A stretch of DNA of 64,000 bases, taken from assembly GCA_022495005.1 (NCBI GenBank), contig JAGYXB010000160.1:806001-870000 (forward strand), in the 5' to 3' direction. The position numbers and the translations under genes were made by a program. The notes beneath the pieces were generated by a model, which made no database searches, had not been told where the DNA came from, and worked only from the letters and a program-made list of their open reading frames with translations. How positions within the stretch are numbered: position 1 is the first letter of the stretch; every line of letters begins with the position of its first letter. The DNA comes from Rhyacophila brunnea. Its lineage: Eukaryota; Arthropoda; Insecta; Trichoptera; Rhyacophilidae. Below, one piece after another: positions 34,981-46,318 of the stretch.

Positions 34981-35392
34981 CATGTAAATTTTACGTAAAA
35001 TATGTCACCGTAGCACAGGTCGCCATGAGCTTTCTTATCGGAGAGAGATGGACGTATACTATACGCCCTATACGGTCTCCAATTTTATTAGATACAATAT
35101 GAACATTAATTCAATTTTAATAGCTAATTTTGACAAAATTCATTAATTCAAGAATGAAAACCTATTCTAACCTAACCTAACGTAACAAATAATCCAGTAT
35201 ATCGGCTACTCCCTGTAAAGTGTAAACCGACAAGAACCGTGTTTTATTTAGACATGCATTTTTTGTCAGTACCTACTATACGACCCAAAGAGGTTGGACG
35301 GTCTTAAATATACGGCCATAATATATTTCCGATACAACATTTCACGGTGAAGTGTGATACGGCGAACTGCATACGTACAAGTTTCCGGAAAT
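34981..35392 (+). mobile_element. Family D inverted-repeat element, copy 1
   Basis: Shared landmarks with 35930-36326 and 57546-57920 are GTAAATTTTACGTAAAATAT, TTCAATTTTAATAGCTAATT, a CCTAACCTAACCTAAC array and the end ATACGGCGAACTGCATACGT with ACAAGTTTCCGG. The end resembles family C (GCATACGTACAA), so C and D are probably related. There is no coding capacity. Confidence 0.75.
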
Positions 35393-35929
35393 GATATTAT
35401 GGGTTCCACGGATCTGGGCATTCACTGAATCACATTTTTTTTAAATGTTCAATAATATGAAGAAAAAATTCATGAACAAGTTCATGAAAAAATGCTATTT
35501 TAAATTATTATTTTATGTCTCAGACCATTTCCTGGCGCCCTTTGTGAACAAAGAATTACATTTTTGCAGAAACGTTTTATGCCTATTATATTAGGACACT
35601 GACCTATTACAGTATTTGAAACTTCGAGAGAATGCTATTCAGGTTTTTATACAACTGTGGTGCAAAAAGTCGTAAATTGGAGATTTCAAACGCCTAAATA
35701 AGAATATTATTAGGTATTTTAAAATATACTTGATATAAGCTTTTTATATAGTTTTTCCTGGTACCTTAGCCGCCCCTTGAAACCTGCGGCTAGAGCGCTG
35801 CACACCCATAACACCCCCGATTAGTGCGGCCTTACTCGAAAAAGCTCCTTAATAATATTTAACATCTTTATAGACAGATAAAGTTCCCCTTTATTCATTA
35901 CATAAGATCTATGATATATAAGGTGACAT

Positions 35930-36326
35930 GTAAATTGTACATAAAACATTTCACGGTGGCACATTTCGCCGTGAACTTTCATATCGGAAAAAGATGACCG
36001 TATACCTCCGATTATATTAGATTCAATGTGAACATTAATTCAATTTTTACACCTAATTTTGGCAAAATTCATGAATTCAAGAATGAAAACCTAACCTAAC
36101 AAATAATCCAGTATACCAACTATTTTCAAAATTTGTTTGCCGTTGGCTTCCTGTAAAGTGTAAACCGACAAGAATCGTGTTTTATTTAGACATGAATTTT
36201 ATGTCAGTAGATACCATACTACCCAAAGAGGTTGGACGGTCTTTAGTATACGGCCATATATTTCCGATACAACATTTCACGGTGAAGTGTGATACGGCTA
36301 ACTGCATACGTACAAGTTTCTGGACA
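35930..36326 (+). mobile_element. Family D inverted-repeat element, copy 2
   Basis: It is in the same orientation as the copy at 34981, with the TTAGG-complement array reduced to CCTAACCTAAC. It ends ACTGCATACGTACAAGTTTC about 105 bp before the zinc-finger exon at 36432. Confidence 0.75.
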
Positions 36327-36431
36327 CGGATATATAACGCTGTGGCATTTCTATTGAATTCTAAATTTCCATATAGGTATTTATCTAAATGTGTTTTTAA
36401 ATGGACAAATCACGTTTTAAATATTTTCCAG

Positions 36432-36703
36432 TTCCAACGGTTCAGCACTCCCCGCGGTCTCCATCCCACAGTCCCAGCAGGGCCATTCAAACAGCGGCCG
36501 CCAGTCCTCGCTCCCCAGCTCGCTCCGGTATTCCTTCAAGGCTTACGGCATCCAGCCCGCGACTAGGCGAAAGCCCACGGGACGGTTTGAGGGGATTCGA
36601 AGGTGGCCGACCCCAGCCGAGAATCCCAGACATTCAAGAGACACTGAGCCCGAGGATTGGAAGATCTGACGATGCGGCAGCTGCTAAGTCACCACACTTG
36701 CAG
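36432..36703 (+). CDS. C2HC zinc-finger protein, exon 2 (Ser-Pro-Arg-rich)
   Basis: The exon follows the acceptor TATTTTCCAG and ends ACTTGCAG before the donor GTGTGT. The incoming base from 33625 completes the first codon (Val); it then reads PTVQHSPRSPSHSPSRAIQT, ARSGIPSRLTASSPRLGESP and so on to SPHLQ, ending in phase 0. It encodes a disordered, basic, Ser/Pro-rich segment with repeated S-P-R units, possible sites for proline-directed kinases. Its composition is far more GC-rich than the surrounding intron, which supports purifying selection. The in-frame ATG at 36401 lies before the acceptor and is not needed as a start. Confidence 0.75.
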
Positions 36704-36849
36704 GTGTGTGTTACTCCCATAGTCCCATAATAATATATGAACAGGGAATTAATTAGATGGATTGCCTCTTCTAGACAGTTTCAACGGTCAAAGTTCTAAC
36801 TCGAATGAATATAATGTCTCAATTAAACAATACATTTTAGGTATAAAAA

Positions 36850-37398
36850 CTATGGCGAAGTGTTGACGTAGGCTGTTAAGATCCGCTATAAACAGTGCAC
36901 ACTAAACTTTGTCAGTCATACGTATTTGTTTTCATTGAATTACGAGTACAATAATTTACAGATGCTGTTGCTTAGTTTTTAAAATTCAATTAAGGCCTGC
37001 GAAAACCAATCCATAATAGATAATAGTCAAAAAATACATAACTTTGGATATTATATAGATATAATATTTATCTATTATAGTTTGGCTTAGGCAGGGCTTA
37101 ATGAATTTAAAAAAATACCAACAATAAGTAGGTATGTGTAATATTATGTATTCTTAATCCAACGAAAACAAATAAGTATGAATGAAAAAGTGTGCACAAT
37201 TTTGTTGTATCACCCAAAATATACCAAGCTATTATGGTTTTGTTTGGGCAGAGTTTAATTTATTTTTAAATACTAACGAACACCATTTGTGATTTGTAGA
37301 CTTAGTTCAATGAAAACAAATACGCATGACTGACAATTAATGTTATTGTGGACTATTTATGTCGGATCTTAACCGCCTTCCTCCACCCTTCGCCACTG
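36850..37398 (+). mobile_element. Family B hAT MITE, complete copy in intron
   Basis: The ends are CTATGGCGAAG (mutated) and CCTCCACCCTTCGCCACTG. The interior is shared with the other B copies, including the paired TTAATGAATTTAAA and TTTGGCTTAGGCAGGGC words. The target duplication is no longer recognisable, so it is an older copy. Confidence 0.75.
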
Positions 37399-37610
37399 GT
37401 GGAACAATATTTTTTAGATACTTTACGAAAATAATGTAAATGACATACCGCTGAAATATAGGTATATCCTCTAAAATAGGGGACGAATGGTCACTGTCAC
37501 GATAATGGAAGAGTAGTCTACATTTTGTCAAATTGAAGAAAACAGTTAATGCAGCATACGTCTTAATCATTGTAACCATGTGGCTGAACTAAACAATATT
37601 TTTTTTCTAG

Positions 37611-37860
37611 GACCCTACCAATTCCACATTCAGCCCCCGAGCTGCATCGAAGAGCCCTCGTTCAGATGTACCCGCGAACAGTCATCCGACTGCTACTCCG
37701 AGTCCGAGACCAGGCCGGGTCTTACGCAGTCCCCGCGCCGGGACCAACGTCAGCCCTGTGAAGGCTGCCCCGGCTGTTCGACTGTTTCCGCCGGATGCGA
37801 GGACCGTTGGTGCTGATACTCGTGAGAGAAATTCCGAAGCTGATGATTACGTCTTTAAAG
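37611..37860 (+). CDS. C2HC zinc-finger protein, exon 3 (Ser-Pro-Arg-rich)
   Basis: The acceptor TTTTTTTCTAG precedes a phase-0 exon reading DPTNSTFSPRAASKSPRSDV, then TPSPRPGRVLRSPRAGTNVS, then PAVRLFPPDARTVG and ending DDYVFK plus one base. The donor is GTTTGT. It continues the disordered S-P-R-rich region of exon 2 and adds an acidic end just before the zinc finger. The open frame ends at the donor phase needed by exon 4. It is one of the clearest coding stretches on the plus strand. Confidence 0.75.
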
Positions 37861-38953
37861 GTTTGTATCGATTGGAAAATAGCATTTTTTGAATGGGAAA
37901 GAATGAACATTCAGTTAATTATATACGAGGGTTGTCCAAGAATTAAAGACCTTTATTCATTTTTTTGCGACGTTGATGTTATGCAGATGGTCTGTAACTA
38001 CTAGCGTGTAGCGTAGACTTCCCTCTCCAGAATGAGTGGTGAGCCGGCTCGGTAGCTGCTTCATTATGACCTTTGCGTCCGTTTGAGATGGACGCTCCGT
38101 TGTCGAAACACGTTTCCGTTATTTTTATTGTTCCAAAATTACACGGATATATCTCGGCGCAATTCCATAAACAAGGCGGTATCGATTCTACTGGTATATA
38201 TTTGGAATCAAGTACGACGTGTTAACTGTATTACTCAACGACAGTAAATGTGTCAAATTTTGACAGTTCACAGTTAACTCGGTCATGGGTAGCCGTGTTA
38301 AAAAATAACACTTCTGACAGTTAACTTCCCGGGATGATTATGTGACTGAATCCGGCATATCATATTTATCACCTTTCTTATTGGTTTTGTGATTATGTCA
38401 GTGATCTGATATGTTAGAATAGCCCCCGCATATGTACATAATAATGCTTCACCTTAGAGTGAAATGTTAATTTAAATTATCTCTTTAAAATCCACGCAAC
38501 AATAGAAGAACACATTATTATTTTGATTTGGTGGTATGCAATAATTAAACGAAATGAACAACGTGAAGTCAGTTACACAAGTTGAAAACCGCCCTTTGGG
38601 CATTTAATAACAACGTCAGGGCGGAAATTATTTTTGATTGTAGTGGTTGTGAATCGGCCCTAGGGTTACTGACCCCTTTAAGCCGGACGCCTATCACAGT
38701 ATTCTAGCTTAAACGCATTCTGTATTTCTGCTTTGATCGTAGGCTTTCCTATTATGTTGTAATACATTTGATAGAATGCAAAATAAAAGATACAAACTAG
38801 AATAAAATGTCTAATTTAAAATTAATAGACTTTTTACTAAAGTTCAACGGCTTAACTAGGGACCGCGTAGGGTTGATGATGATAGCTACTAGGGGCAAAG
38901 CTGGATTTACCGTAGTACTCCGCGACAATTTTATTTTAGTAATTGGTACCTAC

Positions 38954-39522
38954 CAGTGGCGAATGGCGGAGGTAGGCTTTTAAGATCCACCATAAATAGT
39001 GCACAATAAACTTTGTCAGTAATACGTACTTGTTTTCATTGAAATAAGACTATAATTTACATATGGTGTTGGTTAGTTTTTAAAATTCTATTAAACTCTG
39101 CGAAAATTAAGCCATAATACTCGTAAATAATAGTCAAAAAATACTCGTAAGCAGTTAAATCATATATAACTTTGAATATTTCATAGATATAATCATATTT
39201 TTTAACTATTATAGTTTGGTTAGGCAGGGCTTAATGAATTTAAACAAATGAACTAACAATATGTGTAATATGTATTTTTAATCCAACAAAAACAAATAAG
39301 TTTGAATGAAAAAGTGTGCACAGTTTTGTCGTATCGCCCAAAATATACCAAAAAAATTATGGTTTGGTAGTTAGGGTTTAATTGATTTTTAAAAACTAAC
39401 CTATACCTACCATCTTTAAATTGTAGTCTTAGTTCAATAAAAATAAATAAGTATGACCAACAAAGTTTAATGTGCACTATTTATGGAGGGTCTTAATAGC
39501 CTACTTGCACTCTTCGCTACTT
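38954..39522 (+). mobile_element. Family B hAT MITE, 8-bp duplication intact
   Basis: It starts CAGTGGCGAATGGCGGAGG and ends TTCGCTACTT (last base mutated from G). The flanking duplication GTACCTAC is exact (38946-38953 and 39523-39530). The element is 569 bp and non-autonomous. Confidence 0.88.
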
Positions 39523-39766
39523 GTACCTACTATGTATTTTTTTGTTCAATGCTTGAATCAGTGAAATGATTTCATCAACAAATAAGCAGGAAGGGTAAAA
39601 TAAAAATTGAAAAAGTCCTGGGATTATAGGTCAGCATTTTTTAATGTCATGATAATGAGAGTGTCTTGTAGATTGATGTATTATAGATTTACTTTACATG
39701 CACTGGGACCATACCAAAAGTCGAGAAGGTCAGGGTAGATTTAATACGACTGACAATGCGTTTATG

Positions 39767-40058
39767 CGCATTTATTTTATACACAATACTGCTATCGGCC
39801 GATATCGGCAGCTATCGAGGATAGTTTTTCATATTTTTGTATCGAAGTATTAGCACATAGTGTAACAATGATTACAATAAATGCTATGTTTTAACAGCAC
39901 CTCTCTTGCATATGCTAAATTTTAAAGCGAGATAGATACTTTTGACTGTTTAGACGGCTAACTTATTGTAATAATTATAATACTTCGATACAAATATATG
40001 AAAAACTACCCTCTATAGCTGCCGATAGCAGTATTGTGTATAGAATAGCTGATGCGCG
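39767..40058. mobile_element. Family E MITE, complete copy
   Basis: The ends ATTTTATACACAATACTGCT and GTATTGTGTATAGAATAGC are inverted repeats. Inside are the ACAGCACCTCTCTTGCATAT core and paired TATCGGCAGCTATCGA words. Confidence 0.75.
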
Positions 40059-40395
40059 TAATCAAAACGAGAATGGTAAGATGCTATGTTCTTTCTTCTT
40101 TCAAATAACTTGAAGTTTCGTATCAGCTAGAAACGTAAAGTTACGAATGTCGAGAAAAGGCGAAAGAAATAATCGAAAAAGTGTGCATACTTTGGCCAAA
40201 TTATCTTATCATCCAAGTTACGATTTCCGGTCAGTTTGGCCCAAAAATATAGGAGAAACGTCCTGGCCCATGATACAATACAATACATGTTATGTTTAGT
40301 TACATTTTTTGGTAATGATTAAGTATGGTATAAGAATATAGTTTATGAGAAAATTTATAAACAATGACACTTTTACAGAGATTTTAAGATTTTAT

Positions 40396-40472
40396 TTATT
40401 AAGGAAACAAACAACAGTATTGATTACAAAAATTTAAAATATAATAATGAAAAGTTATTGCAACCAGCAAAG
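40396..40472 (+). repeat. Short dispersed repeat, second copy
   Basis: It matches 32578-32665 over about 77 bp, ending TGAAAAGTTATTGCAACCAG. Confidence 0.6.
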
Positions 40473-40861
40473 TTTCCATGATTTTTTTATTTTTTTATTT
40501 ATTACATTTTATAAACTAACCGTAGTGCAGTGTGATTCTGTCATAATGTTTATTCCACGATAGGTCAACACTAACTTGTACACAAAATCGATTTGGTCAA
40601 AAACTCGAGCCACTAAAGCAAATTAATTCACTTCGCTCGGATAAGGAAGGTAACTGTAAAATATTATTATGGCTATTTATAGAGATATATAAATCTTGTT
40701 CGGATAGGCAGAACGTAGATAGATATTATTATTATTATTACTATCAACAATATAACTCAAATTGACAGAGCCGAATTTAGCACAGTTCTAAAAGGTCATG
40801 CCCAGGGCTCCAAAATCTTCAAATGTGCAAACTTCTAGAATAATATTTGAACCTGTGTCTA

Positions 40862-41025
40862 GATTTAGTTTTTATGAGAGATGAATGTCAGCCACTTGCT
40901 CAACCTATTAGGTCCGTACTCTGACTCATCACAAATTGAAAAACCATATGTCAACTTGCCAGACCCAAGATTCGAACCTAGGACCCACGACACTATAGGC
41001 CGACGCTTAAACCACGCGGTAATCG
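40862..41025 (-). mobile_element. tRNA-derived SINE (S1)
   Basis: On the minus strand ACCGCGTGGTTTAAGCGTCG (A-box) is followed by GGTTCGAATCTTGGG (B-box) and the tail GAGCAAGTGGCTGACATTC. It is about as well preserved as the copy at 27288. Confidence 0.75.
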
Positions 41026-41705
41026 TACTACGCGCAATTAACTGATCCATTGCATGGCAATTCATGTATACGTGTATTAGGTACCTATCTGGCAGTTATC
41101 ACCTGTAGGGTATCGTTAGTGATTGCTCCGTTCCTGCGCCTTCCGCAAAACTACACAGTGTGACTCTGACTGGTATATGTCTCATTTTGTTTATAAGGAC
41201 CGGCATATACAATTACTATGCCGATCGTTGGTGTGTCTTGAGAGTTTGGCAGTGGACAATGGGTGCCACTTTAGTAAAATGTTGCATAACACTGTTCTAG
41301 AATATAGGGACATAATAATTACAAAACTCTTTTTAACGATGAAATCACAATGAGAATTTTTCTCAGTACACCAGCAACTAATACTTGTAAGAGTGAATGC
41401 CCATTTGTTATATTGTCATGAATTTATAATAATTAAATTTGGAAACATCGTCAACGTAGTATTAAATTAATGTTAAAAATAATAGATTGTGATCGAGTAA
41501 TAAATGATGATTATTATTTTGTTTCATTGTAAAAATTATGATCTAACAAGTTGACTTTGGGTCCCCAAATATGTATTAGTCGATGGGTCTTTTAATCATA
41601 GATCTGGCGCTGCAAATTGGGTTTTGTTGCAGGCAGAAAATGTTTCAATCCACCTATATCTTCTGGAAGTTCACTCGACTGCTTGAGCCTTGAGGATCGG
41701 TGGCA

Positions 41706-42105
41706 TGTAAGTTGTACGTATGCAGTTCAACGCGGGACACTTATTCGTGCGTTGCAGTACGTGAAACATGAGTTCGTATAACATTTTATCAAATGACGAG
41801 TTCTTCGTTGAAAATTTCACCGTGGAATACATTTGTACGTATCTTACAAAATGCGGCGATAGTTTGCAAATAGCACTATTCCAATTAGATTAACCCTAAC
41901 CTAACCTAACCTAACCTATTAAAGACATCTCATAAAATTCGCCACATGCTGTAGCATACGTACAAAATATATATACTCCACGGTGAAATGTTCAACGAAG
42001 ACTCGTCATTTGATTAAATGTTACACGAACTCATGTTTCACGTACTGCGGCGCACGAATAAGTGTCCTGCGGTGAACTGTTTGCGTACAAATTTCCGGAT
42101 ACGTT
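41706..42105 (-). mobile_element. Family C inverted-repeat element with (CCTAA)n, inverted copy
   Basis: This is the reverse complement of the element at 31728-32127, with the array CCTAACCTAACCTAACCTA at about 41898-41917. The terminal repeats are still alignable over about 150 bp with one another. Confidence 0.8.
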
Positions 42106-42215
42106 GAGGATCCTGTCTCTTTAAATATAGTCCAACCATTATTCTCAAGGTTATGTGTGGAATTTTAACCATCAGGAAATTCAACATATTCATAGAAATG
42201 TACGTTTTTTTCCAG

Positions 42216-42391
42216 CGAGCGGCGAGCTGGATTATGAAACGACGTACCATAACATTTGGGCGAGCCACCTTCGATCTCTGGTCACCTGCTCTTCGTGCGC
42301 AAGAAGCTTCGCCCCGGAGCGCATCGAGAGGCACCAGGCTGGATGCAATGGGTCCTCCCGGAGACATCCAGGCAACAAAAATACTGGATGA
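42216..42391 (+). CDS. C2HC zinc-finger protein, last exon
   Basis: The acceptor TTTTTTTCCAG starts the exon. With the G from exon 3 it reads ASGELDYETTYHNIWASHLR, then SLVTCSSCARSFAPERIERH, then QAGC and a short basic tail to TGA. C-x2-C-x11-H-x3-C with the signature S-F-A-P-E-R is the C2HC finger of the ZC2HC1 (FAM164) family, which binds one zinc ion; the function of that family is poorly known. Exons 33550-42391 together give 257 residues without a stop. The lack of upstream exons leaves the total length and any second finger unknown. Confidence 0.8.
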
Positions 42392-42643
42392 AGAATACCA
42401 TTACCGATCATAGATTAGATAAGAATCATATACAGTTAATTTTTTTTATTATTATTTAAGATGCTAACATTCTTTATTGAAGTAACATAATTAGGAACAA
42501 TCCCAGAAAACCGCCTGCGATAAAAGATTCGCATTATGCATGGATATTAGATATTACATAATATGGAAAACAAGAGTTTTTGACAAAAGAGAGGAGAAGA
42601 TTTTGGCGACAACCGTACCTTTGACAGTCTCGAGAGGACTGAC

Positions 42644-43177
42644 CAGTGACGTCCCTAGACAAAATGCCGCCCCTAGGCAGTGCCAAAATGCCGCCACTTT
42701 TTTTTATACAGTACTTTTTATCATCCTTTCGTGACTCCAATATCTAAGAATTGTGTTGTATGGATACATTACTAACAAGATATAGGTACCGATACTACTA
42801 AATCTAACTTCTTGCTTCAATAGACAATGTTGCGAGTCTACGGTTTCAGATAGGTACATTTAAAAATACACCTGACTCCATAACTCGCGAGTGACTGTGA
42901 AGAACGTGACGTCCAAGGACAACGAAAGTAAACTAGACATCGCGAACCCGACAAAAAAATAAAGTCCTGTTGAATATTGTATAGTATTTATCTAATTAAT
43001 AGATATATTTTGTTTCCAACCAGTGAGCTGATTTTTTTAACGGAAAGATATTTCCGTTATTACTTAGTTTAGGTAGCTTTCTATATATACCTAATGATTC
43101 TCCTCGATTTGCCGCCCTTTGAGTAACTGCCGCCCCCAAGCGACGCTCAATCTGCCTACCCCCACGGGACGTCACTG
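42644..43177 (+). mobile_element. Family F hAT MITE, complete, 534 bp
   Basis: The inverted ends are CAGTGACGTCCC / GGGACGTCACTG, 12 bp perfect. The 8-bp duplication GGACTGAC is exact (42636-42643 and 43178-43185). The subterminal words GCCGCCCCTAG and TGCCGCCCCCAAGCGACG are shared with 61820-62163. There is no transposase. It lies 250 bp downstream of the zinc-finger stop and holds an AATAAA in the gene's sense at about 42957. Confidence 0.92.
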
Positions 43178-43336
43178 GGACTGACCATCTACCTACATGG
43201 CAAGCGGATCTATCTTATGATGGTCTCGAAGAATAGGTAATGCCAGAGCATCTCCCATCTTTAACCGGTCTCGAGTACTGAGCATATAAAGCCTTCAATA
43301 GACTGATAACCATGGTAGGGCACACCCGAGATAATA

Positions 43337-44618
43337 TGAGGGTGGGTCAATAATTCCTTAGAAAAAAGCATTAAAACAGTTTTTATTTTTGTATTTTTTT
43401 TTTATTTCTCAACATAATCTCCTTGGAGCTCAATACACTTGGTTAGACGTTTCTCAATTTTTTTTAAACCGTCAGAAAAATAAGTTTTCGGAAGGTCTTC
43501 AAAATAAGCATTTGTCCGATCGATGACTTCTTCATTTGAAAAAAAACGTTGTCCAGCCATTTTTTTAAGTTTGGGAAAAGGAAAAGTCACTGGGGGCTAA
43601 ATCTGGCGAATACGGTGGGTGGTCGACCAATTCGAACTTCAATTCTTCAATTTTAGCCATTGATCGTAAACATGTGTGAACACGGGCATTGTCCTGATGA
43701 AAGAGGATTTTTTCCCTGTTTAAATGAGACCGTTTTTCTTCAATTTTGTTTTTTAGCTGGTCCAATAAAGATGCATAATAATCCCCTGTTATTGCTTTTC
43801 CTTTTTCCAAATAGTCAACGAAAATAATTTCACGTGCATCCCAAAATACAGTAGCCATAACCTTACCAGCTGATTTTACGGTTTTCGCCTTCTTTGGACA
43901 TGGTTTGCCTTCGCAATCCACCGCTTTGACTGTTCTTTCGTCTCGGGAGTATAGTGGTGTATCCATGTTTCATCTACAGTCACAAAGCGACGAAAAATTC
44001 ATCCGGATTGCGTTGCATGAGCGACAACAGGGCTTTAGAGGCCACCACCCTATTGCGTTTATTGTCGACTGTGAGCAAACGCGGCACCCATCTTGCAGAA
44101 ATATTTTTCATGCCCAATTTGTCATGTAAAATAGAAATGACGCTACCTTTGAGATCCCTGTAACCTCAATTATCTCACTCAACTTTAATCTTCGGTCACT
44201 TAACACCATATCGTGGATTTTATTGATCATTTCTGTGTAGTCACCTCTACAGGACGTCCTGAGCGTGGTTCATCCTTTGTTGATGTACGACCACGTTTAA
44301 ATTCATTTAACCAGTTATAAATAGTTGCAAGTGAAGGAGCAGATATGCCGAACTAAATCCAACTCATTTTTTATTTCCTTTGCTGTTAACCCTTTTATAT
44401 TAAAATGTTTAATAACAGCTCTAAACTCAATTTTCTCCATTTTGTAAACAAGCAAATTTTTTTTTTAAATGTACGAAAATAAAAAACAACAACCCGACCA
44501 ATCTGATTGAAACTTCGCAGCATACTGAATCGGTAGTGCCGCTGCATGAAAACAAACCGCTTACAGTACTAGTCGCGCCACCTGTCGGCTTTTCTAAGGA
44601 CTTATTGACCCACCCTCG
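43337..44618 (-). mobile_element. Mariner transposon, 1282 bp, with intact ends
   Basis: Inverted terminal repeats of about 28 bp, starting GAGGGTGGGTCAATAA, bound the element. TA dinucleotides flank both ends, as expected for Tc1/mariner insertion. The single transposase gene inside (43402-44440) is broken, so it could move only if transposase were supplied in trans. Confidence 0.9.
43402..44440 (-). pseudogene. Mariner transposase (D,D34D), frameshifted
   Basis: The minus-strand reading starts MEKIEFRAVIKHFNIKGLTA (helix-turn-helix DNA-binding region). It continues through YNWLNEFKRGRTSTKDEPRS, the first catalytic Asp in V-D-E-T-W-I-H (near 43975), the second in H-Q-D-N-A-R-V-H, and the third in P-Y-S-P-D-L-A-P-S-D, exactly 34 residues after the second. 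It ends KCIELQGDYVEK, a mariner C-terminus. At least four frame changes (near 44345, 44240, 43970 and 43570) interrupt it. Such enzymes cut and paste the element at TA sites; this copy cannot make a full protein. Confidence 0.9.
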
Positions 44619-45459
44619 TATTATGGTGAAATGGGAGTTTCTGACACCAAACGAGTGCGGATAAATACAGATTAAATCATTAAATATTTATAATACATGC
44701 TCACTCACATGCAATTTCAGCAATATCCTACAGTCTGAAAATTATTGTATTCCTTTACTAACTTCTGGAGCAAATTGAAGACCGAAAATGACGACATAGA
44801 AAATATCCTAGTTTTTGAAAAATTGAATCCGCAACATCTCAAATGCATAATTTTTAGGAGAGTTCTGCACTGATAGTAATGCTAGGAACACATCATCATT
44901 ACTTCACGTGAGCTCATATGCTAGAACCATCAGAGTATTCAATAATAAAAACGAACAACCCTTAAAAACATTCTGTCAATGACGTCATTTGTAGCTAGCT
45001 CCATTCCGAATCACTAAAATAAAATATACGCGAGATCACGTGACTCATAATGTGTTACTTGCAGAAAATAATATAAAACGTTTTAGAGTATGCTTCATAA
45101 CTTTGTACTCCGCCTCTCGGATGAAAATGATGTAAGTAATATATTCTAAAACAAATTTTCACATTATATTAAGTATTAATTATTTATCTATTACTACAGC
45201 TGATATTAATAGAATTGAATATCAGTTGTGTATATCCTTAGTTTGGCTCTGATACATTTTGGCAGATTTTGTTAACTCACATTATTCATTTTCGACTTAA
45301 ATATCGAATGGGAGTATTTGCTTGATATTTTGAATCCCAAGTAAAACAACATTATTTGCCGTGAGCTCGCGTGCGCTAACGTGGTGTGATGGTTATGTGT
45401 TTTTAGCATAATTGTACCAGCAACTTCGGTAATGCTCACCGTTCGGATTGCGATGGACG
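44619..45459. other. Non-coding, nothing recognised
   Basis: AT-rich spacer between the mariner and the family F element. No gene or bounded repeat is seen. Confidence 0.45.
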
Positions 45460-46318
45460 CAGTGATGTCCCGTGGGGTAGGCAGGTCATGCGTTAGGTAG
45501 GGGCGGCACATTATAAAGAGCGGCGAATGAAGGAACAAATATAAATTAATAGTATTACAACGTTTGAGAGCAGTGGCGATTTTCAATGAAGCAGACGATG
45601 CGGTCGCCTCAGAAATTATCGAAATCTTAATAATTAGTATTAAAAATAACCAAAGCATAAAAAATCCTGACAGCTTAACCATTGTCGTATTGTAAAACCC
45701 AATTTAATACATATTGTAATGACGGATTATCGCACAAGGAAAATTTTCACATGGGTGCTTCCAAACCTGTCAGCGCCACAGACCTTCCATGTTTGAAAGT
45801 AAGTTTTGAGGAAATACTCTCAGTAAATGATTTGTATTCAAATTTAAAGATTGTTGGTGTATTTTGTCTTTTTACGATCGCTCTGCGCATCTATTGTACA
45901 CACAAGACTGCTATCGGCCGCTATCGAGCGTAGTTTTGTATTGAAGTATTAGCATTTATTGTAACAATTATTACAGTAAGTTAGTTGTAATTATTGTTAC
46001 AATCAGTGCTATGTTTTAACAGCACCTCTCTCGGCTGTGCTAAATTTTATAGCTTGATAGACAGTTTTGATTGTTCAGAGACGGCTAACTTGTTGTATCA
46101 ATTATAATACTTCGATACAAACATATGAAAAAACTACCCTCGATAGCTGCCGATAGCAGTCTTGTGTATAGAATAGATACGCTGAAAATAAATAATAAAA
46201 TAGGGTATGTAGCGTAAGTACATACCTTACAAATTTTCAGACTATTTGAATCTAACAATGAAAGGGGACAGCATTCTAAATCTGCCTAAGGGCGGCACTT
46301 TGCCCAGAGACCTCACTG
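45460..46318. mobile_element. Family F hAT element, larger copy with nested MITE
   Basis: The left end CAGTGATGTCCCGTGGGGTA and the right end GAGACCTCACTG are inverted. The flanks GATGGACG and GATGGATG agree at 7 of 8 bases. It is 859 bp because a family E MITE (45883-46184) sits inside. The 83-codon frame at 45682-45933 and the 136-codon minus frame have no transposase motif. Confidence 0.65.
45883..46184. mobile_element. Family E MITE nested in family F
   Basis: The ends TATTGTACACACAAGACTGC and GCAGTCTTGTGTATAGAATA are inverted repeats, with the core ACAGCACCTCTCTCGGCTGT. Its position inside 45460-46318 shows that it inserted later. Confidence 0.75.

Larger units (their letters stand above)
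33626..36431 (+). other. Intron of the zinc-finger gene (2.8 kb)
   Basis: This stretch contains no further exon I can support. From 34981 it is occupied by two family D elements. The 97-codon frame at 34205-34498 has no domain signal. A small inverted repeat at about 33826-33853 (GAGAGCTTTTTTAAGCTCTT) is present. Confidence 0.45.
37861..42215 (+). other. Intron of the zinc-finger gene (4.36 kb)
   Basis: This intron is loaded with elements: family B at 38954, family E at 39767, an S1 SINE at 40862 and family C at 41706, the last ending about 110 bp before the acceptor. Between them 37861-38953, 39523-39766, 40059-40395, 40473-40861 and 41026-41705 show nothing I can support. The 76-codon frame at 41123-41353 has no domain. 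Confidence 0.5.

Noticed and set aside
36401..36430. ATG at 36401 as start of the Ser-Pro-rich protein
   Set aside because: A good splice acceptor lies at 36430-36431 and an upstream exon matches in phase; the codons before it are AT-rich intron-like.
45272..45682. 136-codon minus-strand frame
   Set aside because: It spans the left end of a family F element and host flank; a chance opening.
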